A stretch of 64,000 nt of DNA from Candidatus Mycobacterium wuenschmannii (GCF_030252325.1 NZ_CP126981.1:5022001-5086000), one strand, 5' to 3'; shown: positions 35,323 to 44,192, counted from the first letter of the stretch. Notes: a model not told the origin generated them from the sequence alone. Made by a program: numbers and translations.

Positions 35323-35921
35323 CCGCGACGGGCTTTCGGCTGGGGCATCTCGAACTTATCCAGGAATCGGTTCACCAGCGCGATCGCCTCGTCATGACCG
35401 CCGTTGGAGCCGAGACCTTCTTCGAGGATCAGAGTGCGGCCGATCGCGGCGATCACGAACGCCAGCGCGGCCGGCGGGAAGTCGTCGGGATCCAGGTCGT
35501 GTTCGCGAACGATGAAGTTGAGCGCGGTGATCTGTTGTTCGCGCCAGCGTTCGGACCAGGCCGCGATTTCCGCACGGATTTCCTTGCGGTGGTTGGCAAG
35601 TCCGATGAACTCCAACAGCAACCGGGTGTCCTTGGGCGCGACGAGGGTATCCCAGAACGCGTGCAGCGGCCGGTCGGAGGCGAGCGCCTTCTGCTGACTC
35701 TCCAGGTATCCCGTGGCGCCGATCCGGAACACCGCGAGATACAGCTCGTCCATGGTGGGGAAGTAGTAGTGCACCAGGGCGGGCTTGACCCCGGCCTGCG
35801 CCGCGACCCGGCGCGAGGTGGCCGCGGCGTAGCCCTCTTCGACCATGATCTGGCTCGTCGCGGCGATCAGCATGTCGCGCGTCGTGGTGTCGCGAGCCTT
35901 GGGTCTGGTGGATGCGGTCAC
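35319..35921 (-). CDS. TetR-family regulator of the catabolic cluster
   Basis: 200 aa from GTG 35921, with AGGACC upstream; the frame is open to 35975 but would overlap the previous gene. The N-terminal HTH is RDMLIAATSQIMVEEGYAAATSRRVAAQAGVKPALVHYYFPTMDELYLAV (about 15-65), the standard TetR recognition unit. The C-terminal ligand domain is KALASDRPLHAFWDTLVAPKDTRLLLEF and beyond. It is the last gene of the Rieske operon, 13 bp after the small gene, and is the best candidate to bind the TTGGGCGATCGCCCAA sites, releasing them on binding a pathway metabolite or CoA ester. Confidence 0.9.
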   Translation of the reverse strand: MTASTRPKARDTTTRDMLIAATSQIMVEEGYAAATSRRVAAQAGVKPALVHYYFPTMDELYLAVFRIGATGYLESQQKALASDRPLHAFWDTLVAPKDTRLLLEFIGLANHRKEIRAEIAAWSERWREQQITALNFIVREHDLDPDDFPPAALAFVIAAIGRTLILEEGLGSNGGHDEAIALVNRFLDKFEMPQPKARRG

Positions 35922-35934
35922 GGGTTCGGTCCTA

Positions 35935-36261
35935 TCACACCGCGGGTTCGGCGACCATCTCGAAGAAGGCGGCACCCGAGTCCGGGATGCGGTTCTGCTT
36001 GAACACGTTGACCGCGTAGGAGACCAGGATCATCGAATACAGCAGGTGCAGCAGCGTCGCAGCGTCCTCGGGTAGGTCGTCGATGTCGAGTCCGTTGAGA
36101 TAGCCGACGGCCTCCTCGGCGCGCGGTGCGATCGCGTCGTAGAACGCGACCAGCTCGTCGAACGGTTTCGACAGCCGTGCTTCGTAGCGCTGCGCCCGGG
36201 TCGGCAGCGCCCAGTCGGCGACGAACGGTTCGAGGTCGGAAAACCCTTGGGGCAGAGACAT
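35935..36261 (-). CDS. Small protein associated with the Rieske oxygenase
   Basis: 108 aa from ATG 36261, which shares one base with the Rieske stop (TGATG); the longer frame upstream is a shadow of the Rieske gene. The protein (MSLPQGFSDLEPFVADWALP...DDLPEDAATLLHLLYSMILVSYAVNVFKQNRIPDSG) is helical and acidic, without a signal peptide. No enzyme motif is visible. Coupling suggests an accessory subunit or assembly partner for the oxygenase, which is an inference. Confidence 0.75.
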   Translation of the reverse strand: MSLPQGFSDLEPFVADWALPTRAQRYEARLSKPFDELVAFYDAIAPRAEEAVGYLNGLDIDDLPEDAATLLHLLYSMILVSYAVNVFKQNRIPDSGAAFFEMVAEPAV

Positions 36262-37562
36262 CAGACTTCCTTCGCGGACTCGTACGCCCCGACGGTGTCG
36301 CGGATGACGGTGTGGAACTGCCGGATCAGCAACTCCTGGTCGCTGAGGTGAAAGGTGTTCTGCGCCCGAGTCTTGAGCGCGGAGTGGGTGGCCTCGATGG
36401 TGTTGACGTCCTGCATGGCGAACTCGATCGTGCTGTCCACCACCAACTCCTGCGCCAGCCGATCGGCGGCGTCGGCGGGTGGCACAAAATACAGGTCGAT
36501 TTCGTAGATGTGCGTGTCGACCGTCTCGGGCCAATAGGTGTAGGTGATGTAGTAGTTGCGGGCCCAGAGCTGGATGGAGATGTTCGGGAACACCCAGAAC
36601 TGGTCGTTGCCCCAGGAGGCGATTCCGCCGCGGTTCAAGAAGTCGGCAGATTCGTCGATACCGATGTCCGGAACGTCGTCGGGCCCGAAAAGGCCTGCGC
36701 GGAATAGCTTGTAGACCCAGCGCTGGTCCTGACGCGCCGGACCCGCGGTGCCGGGTTCGCGGGCCGGCAGCGGTGGCGGGCCGGGCACCGAGGTGAGCAT
36801 GTGCGGCCGGAACAGGTCGTAGTGGTACGAGTCGACCGGCGGCACCATCATCTCGGCCTTGGCGACGTCCGGGTCGATGAAGCGGCCGTGCACGTAAGGC
36901 GGGTGGTACCACTCGCACACCGAGTCGACGGCGAGCTTCCAGTTGCCGTTGATCCGGGTGGAGAACCCGTAGTGCTGGGTCATCTTGTCGAACGGATAGG
37001 CCTCGATGCCCAGCAATCCGTCACCCAGGAATTCGCGGAGCGGGGCCGGGTCTTCGGCGAGGTTGACGAAGATGAAGCCAGCCCACACCTCGCAGTGCAC
37101 CGGCGGCATCCGCAGCGAGTCCTTGTCGAGGTTGAAGAACTCACCTTCGTTGGTGATGTGGTTGACCTTGCCGTCCAACCCGTAGCGCCAGCCGTGGTAC
37201 TTGCAGGAGAATGCCCGGCAGTTACCCGAGGACTCCTCACCCGGATGTTCTTGCCAGACCACCTTGTTGCCGCGGTGGGCGCAGACGTTGTGGAATGCAT
37301 GCACGGTGTCGCCTGCGTCGCGGGCGATCACGATTGACGCCAACCGGCCGGGCAGATCGCGGGTGAAGTAGGAGCCCTTGCGCGGCAGTCGCTCGATTCG
37401 CCCGACGCACAACCAGTTTCGCTTGAACACTGCCTCGCGCTCGGCAGCGAAGAACTCCGGTGAGATGGAGTCCTCGTAATTGACCGGTGCAGTGCCAAGT
37501 TCGGGGTAGTCGGTGGTGAACTTGCCGCGCCCGGTCGATAACCGCTGCTGGATGCTGGTCAT
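36261..37562 (-). CDS. Rieske ring-hydroxylating oxygenase, alpha subunit
   Basis: 433 aa. The [2Fe-2S] Rieske ligands are C94-x-H96 and C120-x2-H123 (NVCAHRGNKVV and SCKYHGWRYG). The mononuclear iron site is in DSVCEWYHPPYVHGRFID, with E217, H220 and H225. The C-terminal catalytic domain is complete. The enzyme adds oxygen to an aromatic or alicyclic ring using electrons from a reductase not encoded nearby. It is coupled to the crotonase upstream (ATGA overlap at 37559-37562) and to the small gene downstream, so it belongs to one operon controlled from before 38455. Confidence 0.93.
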   Translation of the reverse strand: MTSIQQRLSTGRGKFTTDYPELGTAPVNYEDSISPEFFAAEREAVFKRNWLCVGRIERLPRKGSYFTRDLPGRLASIVIARDAGDTVHAFHNVCAHRGNKVVWQEHPGEESSGNCRAFSCKYHGWRYGLDGKVNHITNEGEFFNLDKDSLRMPPVHCEVWAGFIFVNLAEDPAPLREFLGDGLLGIEAYPFDKMTQHYGFSTRINGNWKLAVDSVCEWYHPPYVHGRFIDPDVAKAEMMVPPVDSYHYDLFRPHMLTSVPGPPPLPAREPGTAGPARQDQRWVYKLFRAGLFGPDDVPDIGIDESADFLNRGGIASWGNDQFWVFPNISIQLWARNYYITYTYWPETVDTHIYEIDLYFVPPADAADRLAQELVVDSTIEFAMQDVNTIEATHSALKTRAQNTFHLSDQELLIRQFHTVIRDTVGAYESAKEV

Positions 37563-38455
37563 GAGTGGGCTCCTTCTTGTGCCGTTGCACCGTTCGGCGC
37601 GGTGCTCCAGGGCTCCTGGTCCCAGGCCCTGTCAAGCGGCGCCATCTCGCCACCGAACGGGAAGAACACGCGCTGCGCGTAGGTTTCTCGGCCCAGGCCG
37701 TGGCCGAGCTCGTTGACGAAGGCCCGCTTGAGCGGGTTGGTGAACAGTTGCCGCGTGTATCGCAATGTCAGCGGCGGTCGCTTGATCAGCTCACGCGCGT
37801 GGTCCCAGGCCCGGTCCAACAACTTGTCCTTGGGCAGCACCTCGTTGACCACGCCCCACTCCTTGGCTTCCTGTGCGCTGACCTTCTGGCCCGTGAGCAG
37901 GAAGTAGCGTGCGCGGTTGTGCCCCGCGAGCACGCTCCAGATCACGTGTTGACCGTCGCCGGGCACCTGCCCACGCGGGAAGTGTGAGGCGTCCTGGAAG
38001 TAGGCGTCCTCGGAGGCCAGCACGATATCGCCCATGATCGGCACCTCGGAGTGCATGTTGCACGGACCGTTGACCGCACTGATCATCGGTACATCGACGT
38101 CAAGCACGTTGAAGATGAGATGACGTGCATACCAAGCCTTTTCGTCGAGCTTATGTGTCCCACGGTCGTCGGGCATGGCCTGATAGATGGGGTGCTCGGG
38201 CGGTTCGCCGTTAGGTAGGCGGCCCCAGTTGGCGTTGTAGTTCTCACCGGTGCCGGTATGGATGAGCACCTTGATCTCGCGGTCCCCGGCGATGTCGGCG
38301 AATGCGTCGGACATCTCGTCGTGCGCCTTCCAGCTCCACACCAGGCTGTCGCCGTTGGTGTGGCACTGCATGAACAGGATTCCATCGTCGGTGAGTTCGA
38401 ACTGGTAGTTGGCGTAGCTGTTCTGGTACTCGCTGAATCTCGTCCGCTTGGGCAT
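37559..38455 (-). CDS. Crotonase resembling 6-oxocamphor hydrolase (beta-diketone hydrolase)
   Basis: 298 aa. The protein follows 6-oxocamphor hydrolase of Rhodococcus closely in my recollection: SLVWSWKAHDEMSDAFADIAGDREIKVLIHTGTG, MISAVNGPCNMHSEVPIMGDIVLASEDAYFQDASHFPRGQVPGDGQHVIWSVLAGHNRARYFLLTGQ. The His of HFP and the Asp of PGDG correspond to catalytic residues of that enzyme, which cleaves a C-C bond in a cyclic 1,3-diketone by a retro-Claisen reaction. It is the first gene of the Rieske/TetR operon, 38 bp downstream of a palindromic operator. It suggests a terpenoid or other cyclic ketone as substrate. Confidence 0.82.
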   Translation of the reverse strand: MPKRTRFSEYQNSYANYQFELTDDGILFMQCHTNGDSLVWSWKAHDEMSDAFADIAGDREIKVLIHTGTGENYNANWGRLPNGEPPEHPIYQAMPDDRGTHKLDEKAWYARHLIFNVLDVDVPMISAVNGPCNMHSEVPIMGDIVLASEDAYFQDASHFPRGQVPGDGQHVIWSVLAGHNRARYFLLTGQKVSAQEAKEWGVVNEVLPKDKLLDRAWDHARELIKRPPLTLRYTRQLFTNPLKRAFVNELGHGLGRETYAQRVFFPFGGEMAPLDRAWDQEPWSTAPNGATAQEGAHS

Positions 38456-38492
38456 TCAGTCGTCTCGCTCCCCGTATCGGCGTCCGCAGTGT

Positions 38493-38508
38493 TTGAGCGA
38501 TCGCCCAA
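38493..38508. promoter_or_regulatory. Operator variant (site 2) before the crotonase-Rieske operon
   Basis: TTGAGCGATCGCCCAA pairs at 7 of 8 half-site positions and matches the core of the 34082 palindrome with one change. It lies 38 bp before the crotonase start on the minus strand, in position to block transcription of the operon that includes the TetR gene. Confidence 0.65.
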
Positions 38509-38552
38509 TTAGTCGTCCCATCGTTACACCGTCCGCGCACGGCGGTCAAGGC

Positions 38553-39530
38553 TTAGCGGCCCGTCAGTTGCGCGACGACCGGTGCGAAGGACCTGATCTG
38601 GGACTGCTGCACGGTGACGTAGTTGACGCCGAGCGCTTCCCGTCGCGAAAAGAGCAGGTCCACAACGGTTTCCAACGGGCCTACCAGCACGTTGGGGTGG
38701 TCGCGCAGCACATCGGCCGAAATGCCGGTCGACGCTGCCGCTTTGGCGAGCGCACCCTCGGGATCGTCGGTGATCGCGGTGAAGTAGGGCGAGCCCTCGA
38801 TCTCCAGTCGGCCGAACCGCTCGCCGGCGGCGGCCCGCACGGCCTCCATGCGGTGCCGCGCGACGGTCTGCGGGTCGCGGCCGTCGGCATCGCGCGCGAC
38901 GAACGGCACGCTGGACATGCTGACGATGTCGGCCTCGCGACCGGCGAACTTCAGCATCCGCGGACCGCCACCGCCGATCATGATCGGCGGGTGCGGCTGC
39001 TGCACCGGTCGTGGGGTTCCGGCGTAGCCGCGGACCTGCACCTGCCTGCCGGCGTACTCGATCTGTCCACCGGCCCAGTGCGCCTTGATCAGCCCGATTG
39101 CCTCGGCCAGCTTCTCCATCCGCCGGCCCGGCCGGTCGAACGTCAAACCCATTGCGTTGTATTCGGTTTCACTCCACCCGGCGCCGATGCCCAGTTCCAG
39201 GCGCCCGTCGGACAGCAGGTCCAGAGTCGCGGTCTCCTTCGCCAGGACGGCGGGCACGTGATAGTCGATGCAGAACACCCGGCAGCCGATCCGCAACGTC
39301 TCGGTGACAGCGGCGGCCGCGGCCATGGCCGCGATCGGTGCGAGGTCCTGACGCGGCGAGCGGGCCACTTTCTGCGCGGGTCCCGGGCCCAGGTAGTGGT
39401 CGGCGAGGAAAAGCGTTGAGTAGCCGAGGTCTTCGACTTCGCGAACGGTGTCGCGCCATTCGCGTCCGCCTGCCGCGTTGGTCGCCTGCACGGCGAAGCG
39501 AAACGGGGGCCTGTCCATGGGCTTGACCAT
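38553..39530 (-). CDS. F420-type LLM flavin/deazaflavin oxidoreductase (TIGR03621-like)
   Basis: 325 aa (ATG 39530, or ATG 39518 giving MDRPPF). Luciferase-like TIM barrel: REVEDLGYSTLFLADHYLGPGP, LRIGCRVFCIDYHVPAVLAKETATLDLLSDGRLELGIGAGWSETEYNAMG, PHPPIMIGGGGPRMLKFAGREADIV. The first two patterns are diagnostic for the mycobacterial F420-dependent LLM family. It probably acts as a monooxygenase or dehydrogenase on a ring ketone or alcohol. It is divergent from the SDR gene across an operator variant. Confidence 0.88.
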   Translation of the reverse strand: MVKPMDRPPFRFAVQATNAAGGREWRDTVREVEDLGYSTLFLADHYLGPGPAQKVARSPRQDLAPIAAMAAAAAVTETLRIGCRVFCIDYHVPAVLAKETATLDLLSDGRLELGIGAGWSETEYNAMGLTFDRPGRRMEKLAEAIGLIKAHWAGGQIEYAGRQVQVRGYAGTPRPVQQPHPPIMIGGGGPRMLKFAGREADIVSMSSVPFVARDADGRDPQTVARHRMEAVRAAAGERFGRLEIEGSPYFTAITDDPEGALAKAAASTGISADVLRDHPNVLVGPLETVVDLLFSRREALGVNYVTVQQSQIRSFAPVVAQLTGR

Positions 39531-39560
39531 AAACGACGGGGAATGATAGGCATGACTGGT

Positions 39561-39576
39561 TTGGGCAGTCGCTCAG
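39561..39576. promoter_or_regulatory. Degenerate operator (site 3) between LLM and SDR genes
   Basis: TTGGGCAGTCGCTCAG matches 12 of 16 positions of the TTGGGCGATCGCCCAA core. It lies between the divergent LLM start (39530) and SDR start (39581), where one site could control both. Confidence 0.45.
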
Positions 39577-39580
39577 GAAA

Positions 39581-40297
39581 GTGGGTCGAGGGTTGAAGAC
39601 GGCGGTCGTCACTGGCGGTGCCTCGGGTATTGGTCGCGCGATCACCAAACGCCTTCGGGCCGACGGCTTTCAAGTGGCCGTGCTCGACCTGACGCCATCC
39701 GACGACGAGTTCGGCCGCGTCGTCGACGTCACCGACCGCGATCAGGTCGACGCCGCGATCGCGGCCGTCCGTCAACAACTCGGTCCCGTTCTGGTACTGG
39801 TCAATTCGGCCGGGATGACGGGTTTCCAGAAGTTCTCCAAGATCAGCTTCGCGGAATGGTCCAAGGTGATCGACGTCAACCTCAACGGCGTCTTCCATAC
39901 CACCCAGGCGGTGCTGCCGGACATGGTCGAGGCGGGGTGGGGGCGCATTGTCAACATCTCGTCGTCCAGCACGCACTCCGGCCAGCAGTTGATGGCGCAC
40001 TATGTCGCCGCGAAATCCGCGGTGAACGGCCTGACCAAGTCGCTGGCACTGGAATACGGGCCCAAGGGCATCACCGTCAACGCCGTGCCGCCCGGCTTCG
40101 TGGACACCCCGATGCTGCGCGGAGCCGAGAGCAAGCACCAACTCGGCGGAACCGTCGAGGACCACATCGACCGCACCCCGGTGCGCCGGGTAGGTCGGCC
40201 CGAGGACATCGCCGCGGCATGCGCCTTCTTCATCTCCGAAGAGGCCGGCTACATCACCGGCCAGATCCTCGGCGTCAACGGCGGCCGCAACACCTGA
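39581..40297 (+). CDS. SDR-family dehydrogenase
   Basis: 238 aa from GTG 39581; the first residues (MGRGLKTAVV) allow a later TTG at 39596. TGGASGIG at the N-terminus binds NAD(P); NSAG, the serine in NISSSSTHSG, and YVAAK give the catalytic tetrad. It ends GQILGVNGGRNT. It probably oxidises a hydroxyl formed by the P450/Rieske steps. It is followed 9 bp later by the aldehyde dehydrogenase, so the two share an operon. Confidence 0.9.
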   Translation: MGRGLKTAVVTGGASGIGRAITKRLRADGFQVAVLDLTPSDDEFGRVVDVTDRDQVDAAIAAVRQQLGPVLVLVNSAGMTGFQKFSKISFAEWSKVIDVNLNGVFHTTQAVLPDMVEAGWGRIVNISSSSTHSGQQLMAHYVAAKSAVNGLTKSLALEYGPKGITVNAVPPGFVDTPMLRGAESKHQLGGTVEDHIDRTPVRRVGRPEDIAAACAFFISEEAGYITGQILGVNGGRNT

Positions 40298-40306
40298 GAG
40301 GACCAG

Positions 40307-41758
40307 ATGTACCAACGGGACCAGCTCTTCATCGACGGCAAGTGGTCTGCGGCGCAGAGTGATTCGGTCATCACGGTCGTATCCCCGCACAGCGGGGACG
40401 AAATCGGTCGCGCGGCGTGTGCGGGTCCGGCCGATGTCGACCGTGCGGTGCAGGCGGCGCGCGCTGCGTTCGACACCGGACCGTGGCCGCGGCTGCAGCC
40501 CGCTGAGCGGATCGAGGCGATCGGTCGACTGGCCGGCGTCTACAAGGAGCGGCGACCGGACATGGCGGCGCTCATCTCCGCCGAGATCGGCGCGCCGATC
40601 TCCTTCGCCAAACGGGCGCAGGTCGGCCTGCCGATGATGATGATGTCGGCGTTTTGTGGCATCGCCGGAAGTTACCCGTGGCAGCAGGACCGTCCGGGCT
40701 TGTACGGCAAGGACATTCGGATCCTCAAGCAGCCGGTTGGGGTCGTCGCGGCGATCGTGCCGTGGAACATGCCCCAGTTTCTGACCGTCACAAAGGTGGT
40801 GCCGGCGCTGTTGGCGGGGTGCACGGTGGTGCTCAAGCCCGCACCCGAGTCGGTGCTCGACGCACAGTTGCTCGCGGAACTGGTCGCCGAGGCCGACCTG
40901 CCCCCCGGCGTACTGAACGTGGTGCCCGGCGGTCGCGACGTCGGCGAGCAACTCGTCAGCCACGACGGCGTCGACAAGGTGTCGTTCACCGGTTCCACCG
41001 CGGCGGGTCGCCAGGTGGCGATCGCCTGCGCGCAGGGACTCAAGCAGGTCAGTCTCGAATTGGGTGGCAAGTCGGCGGCCATCGTGCTCGACGACGCGGA
41101 CCCGGCCGCGGTGGCGGCGGGAATCCAGATGGCCAGCCTGGCCAACAGCGGACAGGTCTGCAACGCGCTGAGTCGCATCCTGGTGCCGGAGGCCCGCGAG
41201 GCGGAGTTCGTCGACGCGCTGGCCGCGGGAATGTCGGAGATGTCGGTCGGCGACCCGTCCGATCCCCACACGCAGATCGGTCCGCTGGTGGCTCAGCGCC
41301 AGCAAGAGCGCGTGCGCGGCTACATCGAATCGGGCGCCAGCGAGGGAGCCAGGCTGGTCGTCGGCGGAGCCGAGATGCCCGACGGTCTGGACACCGGATG
41401 GTACGTGCGCCCCACGCTGTTCAGCGGGGCAAACAACGACATGCGGATCGCCCGCGAGGAGATCTTCGGCCCGGTGCTGACCGTCATCTCCTACCGCGAC
41501 GAGGACGACGCCCTGCGGATCGCCAACGACACCGAATATGGGCTTGCCGGTTCGGTGTTCACCGCCGACACCGATCGCGGAATCGGCGTCGCGGCGCGGG
41601 TGCGGTCCGGCACTTTCGGCGTCAACGAGGGCTACATCATGGATCCCGCGGCACCGTTCGGCGGCGTCAAGGCCAGTGGCTACGGCCGCGAACTCGGGAT
41701 CGAAGGTATCGACAGTTACACGGTGAGCCAGTCGATTTCGGTTGCGGCGCAGCGTTAA
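40307..41758 (+). CDS. NAD(P)-dependent aldehyde dehydrogenase
   Basis: 483 aa. The active-site glutamate E251 (SLELGGKSAAIVLDDAD) and nucleophile C285 (NSGQVCNALSRIL) are in place; VAAIVPWNMPQFLTVTKVVPALLAGCTVVLKPAPE is the usual cofactor region, and EEIFGPVLTVISY the C-terminal motif. It converts an aldehyde from the pathway to an acid. GAGAGGACC before ATG 40307 is the ribosome site. Its TAA stop overlaps the stop of the convergent gene (TTAA shared). Confidence 0.95.
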   Translation: MYQRDQLFIDGKWSAAQSDSVITVVSPHSGDEIGRAACAGPADVDRAVQAARAAFDTGPWPRLQPAERIEAIGRLAGVYKERRPDMAALISAEIGAPISFAKRAQVGLPMMMMSAFCGIAGSYPWQQDRPGLYGKDIRILKQPVGVVAAIVPWNMPQFLTVTKVVPALLAGCTVVLKPAPESVLDAQLLAELVAEADLPPGVLNVVPGGRDVGEQLVSHDGVDKVSFTGSTAAGRQVAIACAQGLKQVSLELGGKSAAIVLDDADPAAVAAGIQMASLANSGQVCNALSRILVPEAREAEFVDALAAGMSEMSVGDPSDPHTQIGPLVAQRQQERVRGYIESGASEGARLVVGGAEMPDGLDTGWYVRPTLFSGANNDMRIAREEIFGPVLTVISYRDEDDALRIANDTEYGLAGSVFTADTDRGIGVAARVRSGTFGVNEGYIMDPAAPFGGVKASGYGRELGIEGIDSYTVSQSISVAAQR

Positions 41759-42306
41759 CGCTTACCGCCACCGACTTCGGCGGGTAGCGGAGGCGGCAGC
41801 GGCGCCGTCGGACTCGGTGCCGTCGCCGACGGCGAGGCCGCCGGAGCCTGAGGTTTCGCGGCCGGGTTCGGCGTCGTACCGGCGGGGGCCTGTGTCGTCT
41901 TGGGCCCGTGGTACGAGGTCATCGGCTCGCGGCGGATCACCCCGCTGGCGTCGCTGACCACCAGCGCATTGGAGTTCACCGTGTAGGTGACGCCGTCCTG
42001 TTTGGCGACGTAGCTACCGTCGGCATCGGCGGTAGCGGCGGCGATCAGCTTGGCGCCGTCGCTGACCCGCACGCCGTGATAGCCGAACTGGCCGGCCGGG
42101 CTCTTGCAGATCGCGACCCGGGATTCGGCCGTTGCGCCGAAGGCGACCGCGGTATTGGGCGCGGCGCAACGAGCGGTGGAGTTGACGAAACCGAGGGCGT
42201 CGGTGGTGGGGTCGGCAGCGGCCAGGGGTGCGCCGATCGCGAGCAGCGTCCCGCAGGCCGCTGCAGCGACGGCGACGCGTCGGGTGCTTGGCAGGTAAAA
42301 GGACAT
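41755..42306 (-). CDS. Secreted hypothetical protein with proline-rich tail
   Basis: 183 aa from ATG 42306 (MSFYLPSTRRVAVAAAACGTLLAIGAPLAAADP), a clear signal peptide; the upstream frame to 42411 is not used. The mature domain (TDALGFVNSTARCAAPNTAVAFGATAESRVAICKS...TYTVNSNALVVSDASGVIRREPMTSYHG) has two cysteines. A Pro/Ala/Thr-rich C-terminus of about 50 aa ends GGGKR. It resembles secreted mycobacterial serine/threonine-rich proteins of unknown function. Confidence 0.78.
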   Translation of the reverse strand: MSFYLPSTRRVAVAAAACGTLLAIGAPLAAADPTTDALGFVNSTARCAAPNTAVAFGATAESRVAICKSPAGQFGYHGVRVSDGAKLIAAATADADGSYVAKQDGVTYTVNSNALVVSDASGVIRREPMTSYHGPKTTQAPAGTTPNPAAKPQAPAASPSATAPSPTAPLPPPLPAEVGGGKR

Positions 42307-42351
42307 GCGTTCCACGACAACACGGGTGACCAGCACTGTCTTGCCCCCACG

Positions 42352-42367
42352 CCGCCTGATCGCCCAA
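42352..42367. promoter_or_regulatory. Half operator (site 4) before the acyl-CoA dehydrogenase
   Basis: The right half TCGCCCAA (42360-42367) is identical to the regulon core, and the left half is degenerate apart from GA next to the centre. It lies between the divergent secreted protein (42306) and the dehydrogenase (42465). It is reported only because the same half-site recurs in front of neighbouring catabolic genes. Confidence 0.35.
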
Positions 42368-42464
42368 TCGTTAGCTTCTCGAGATCCGCAAAGTAGGTCC
42401 GATCGCTCCACTCTTCCTCAGACCGCTGGCGGCCCGCATCGTCGTGAAGCTAGATTCGACGCCC

Positions 42465-44192
42465 ATGGGACTGCTTTTCGATCCGAACACCTATGACCCG
42501 ACGCACTTCGACCCGGAAACCAAACGCCAGCTCAAAGCGGTGATCGACTGGTTCGAGGGCCGCGGCAAGGTCAGGCTGCTGCGCGACGACCTCGAGGCGA
42601 CGTGGGTGTCGGACTTCCTCGACTTCATCAAGCAGGAGAAGGTCTTCGCGACCTTCCTCACCCCGTCGGAGTATGGCGGCGGCGACCCGAACAAGCGCTG
42701 GGACACCTCGCGCAACGCCGCGCTGAGCGAGATCTTCGGGTTCTACGGACTCTCATATTGGTACGCCGAGCAGGTGACGATCCTGGGCCTCGGGCCGATC
42801 TGGCAGAGCGACAACATCAAAGCCAAGGAGCGGGCGGCGGCCCAACTCGAGGCGGGTGGCGTGATGGCCTTCGCGCTGTCGGAGCGCGAGCACGGCGCCG
42901 ACATCTACAACACCGACCTATTGCTCACACCGGCGAAGGATGACGACGAAGGGGTGGTGTTCCGGGCATCGGGGGAGAAGTACTACATCGGCAACGGCAA
43001 CGTCGCCGGCATGGTGTCGGTGTTCTCCCGCCGCACCGACGTCGACGGCGCCGACGGCTACATCTGGTTCGTCGCCGACAGCGCGCACGAGAACTACGAG
43101 CTGATCGACAACGTCGTGCACGGCCAGATGTTCGTCAGCAACTTCCGGCTCAACGACTATCCGGTGCACGAAGAGGACATCCTGTGCACCGGGCCGGAGG
43201 CATTCTCGGCCGCGCTCAACACCGTCAACGTCGGCAAGTTCAACCTGTGCTCCGGCTCGATCGGCATGTGCGAGCACGCTTTCTACGAGGCGATCACCCA
43301 CGCCAACAACCGCATCCTGTACGGCAACCCGGTCACCGACTTCAAGCACGTGCAGGCCAGCTTCGTCGAGGCCTACGCGCGGATCATCGCGATGAAGCTG
43401 TTCAGCGATCGCGCGATCGACTACTTCCGCAGCGCCAGCCTCGACGACCGGCGCTACCTGTTGTTCAACCCGGTGACCAAATCCAAGGTGACCTCCGAGG
43501 GCGAGGCCGTGGTCACGCTGCTGTGGGATGTGCTGGCCGCCAAGGGATTCGAGAAGAACACTTACTTCTGCGAGGTGGCCCGCCTGATCGGGGCGCTGCC
43601 CCGACTCGAGGGCACTGTGCACGTCAACGTCGCGCAGATCCTGAAGTTCATGCCGAACTTCATGCTCAACCCGGCGGAGTATCCCGAGATCGGCACCCGC
43701 AACGACCCGGCCGACGACACGTTCTTCTGGGCGCAGGGGCCGGCGCGCGGTGCGTCCAAGGTGCAATTCGCCGACTGGACAAAGGTTTACGACGAGCACG
43801 CTGCCATTCCGAACGTCGGGGTGTTCTACGAGCAGGCCCGCGCGCTCAAGGACCTACTGCTGACGGCGGCGCCCGATCCCGAGCAGATGAAGGATCTCGA
43901 CTTCCTGCTCGTCGTCGGTCACCTGTTCACGTTGGTGGTCTACGGCCAGCTGATCCTCGAGCAGGCCGACTTGATCGGGCTCGACCACGACCTGGTGGAC
44001 CAGATCTTCGAAGTCCAGATCCGCGACTTCTCCCAGTACGCCGTGGCGCTGCACGGGAAGTCGAGCGCGAAACCGGCGCAACAGGATTGGGCGCTGGCGG
44101 CCGTGCGCAGGCCCGCCACCGACTCCGACCGGTTCGACCGGGTGTGGGAGCAGGTGCGGGCCTACGACGGCGCTTACGAGATGCGGGCTTAA
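42465..44192 (+). CDS. Acyl-CoA dehydrogenase family protein
   Basis: 575 aa from ATG 42465 (MGLLFDPNTYDPTHFDPETK); a GTG at 42444 is in frame. The longer-than-usual ACAD architecture has GVMAFALSEREHGADIYNTDLLLTPA (FAD-binding region), EKYYIGNGNVAGMVSVFSRR, NVGKFNLCSGSIGMCEHAFYEAITHANNRILYG, and a long C-terminal helical domain. It is probably an FAD enzyme that introduces a double bond into an acyl-CoA of the pathway. It converges with the downstream SDR with a 4-bp overlap. Confidence 0.87.
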   Translation: MGLLFDPNTYDPTHFDPETKRQLKAVIDWFEGRGKVRLLRDDLEATWVSDFLDFIKQEKVFATFLTPSEYGGGDPNKRWDTSRNAALSEIFGFYGLSYWYAEQVTILGLGPIWQSDNIKAKERAAAQLEAGGVMAFALSEREHGADIYNTDLLLTPAKDDDEGVVFRASGEKYYIGNGNVAGMVSVFSRRTDVDGADGYIWFVADSAHENYELIDNVVHGQMFVSNFRLNDYPVHEEDILCTGPEAFSAALNTVNVGKFNLCSGSIGMCEHAFYEAITHANNRILYGNPVTDFKHVQASFVEAYARIIAMKLFSDRAIDYFRSASLDDRRYLLFNPVTKSKVTSEGEAVVTLLWDVLAAKGFEKNTYFCEVARLIGALPRLEGTVHVNVAQILKFMPNFMLNPAEYPEIGTRNDPADDTFFWAQGPARGASKVQFADWTKVYDEHAAIPNVGVFYEQARALKDLLLTAAPDPEQMKDLDFLLVVGHLFTLVVYGQLILEQADLIGLDHDLVDQIFEVQIRDFSQYAVALHGKSSAKPAQQDWALAAVRRPATDSDRFDRVWEQVRAYDGAYEMRA

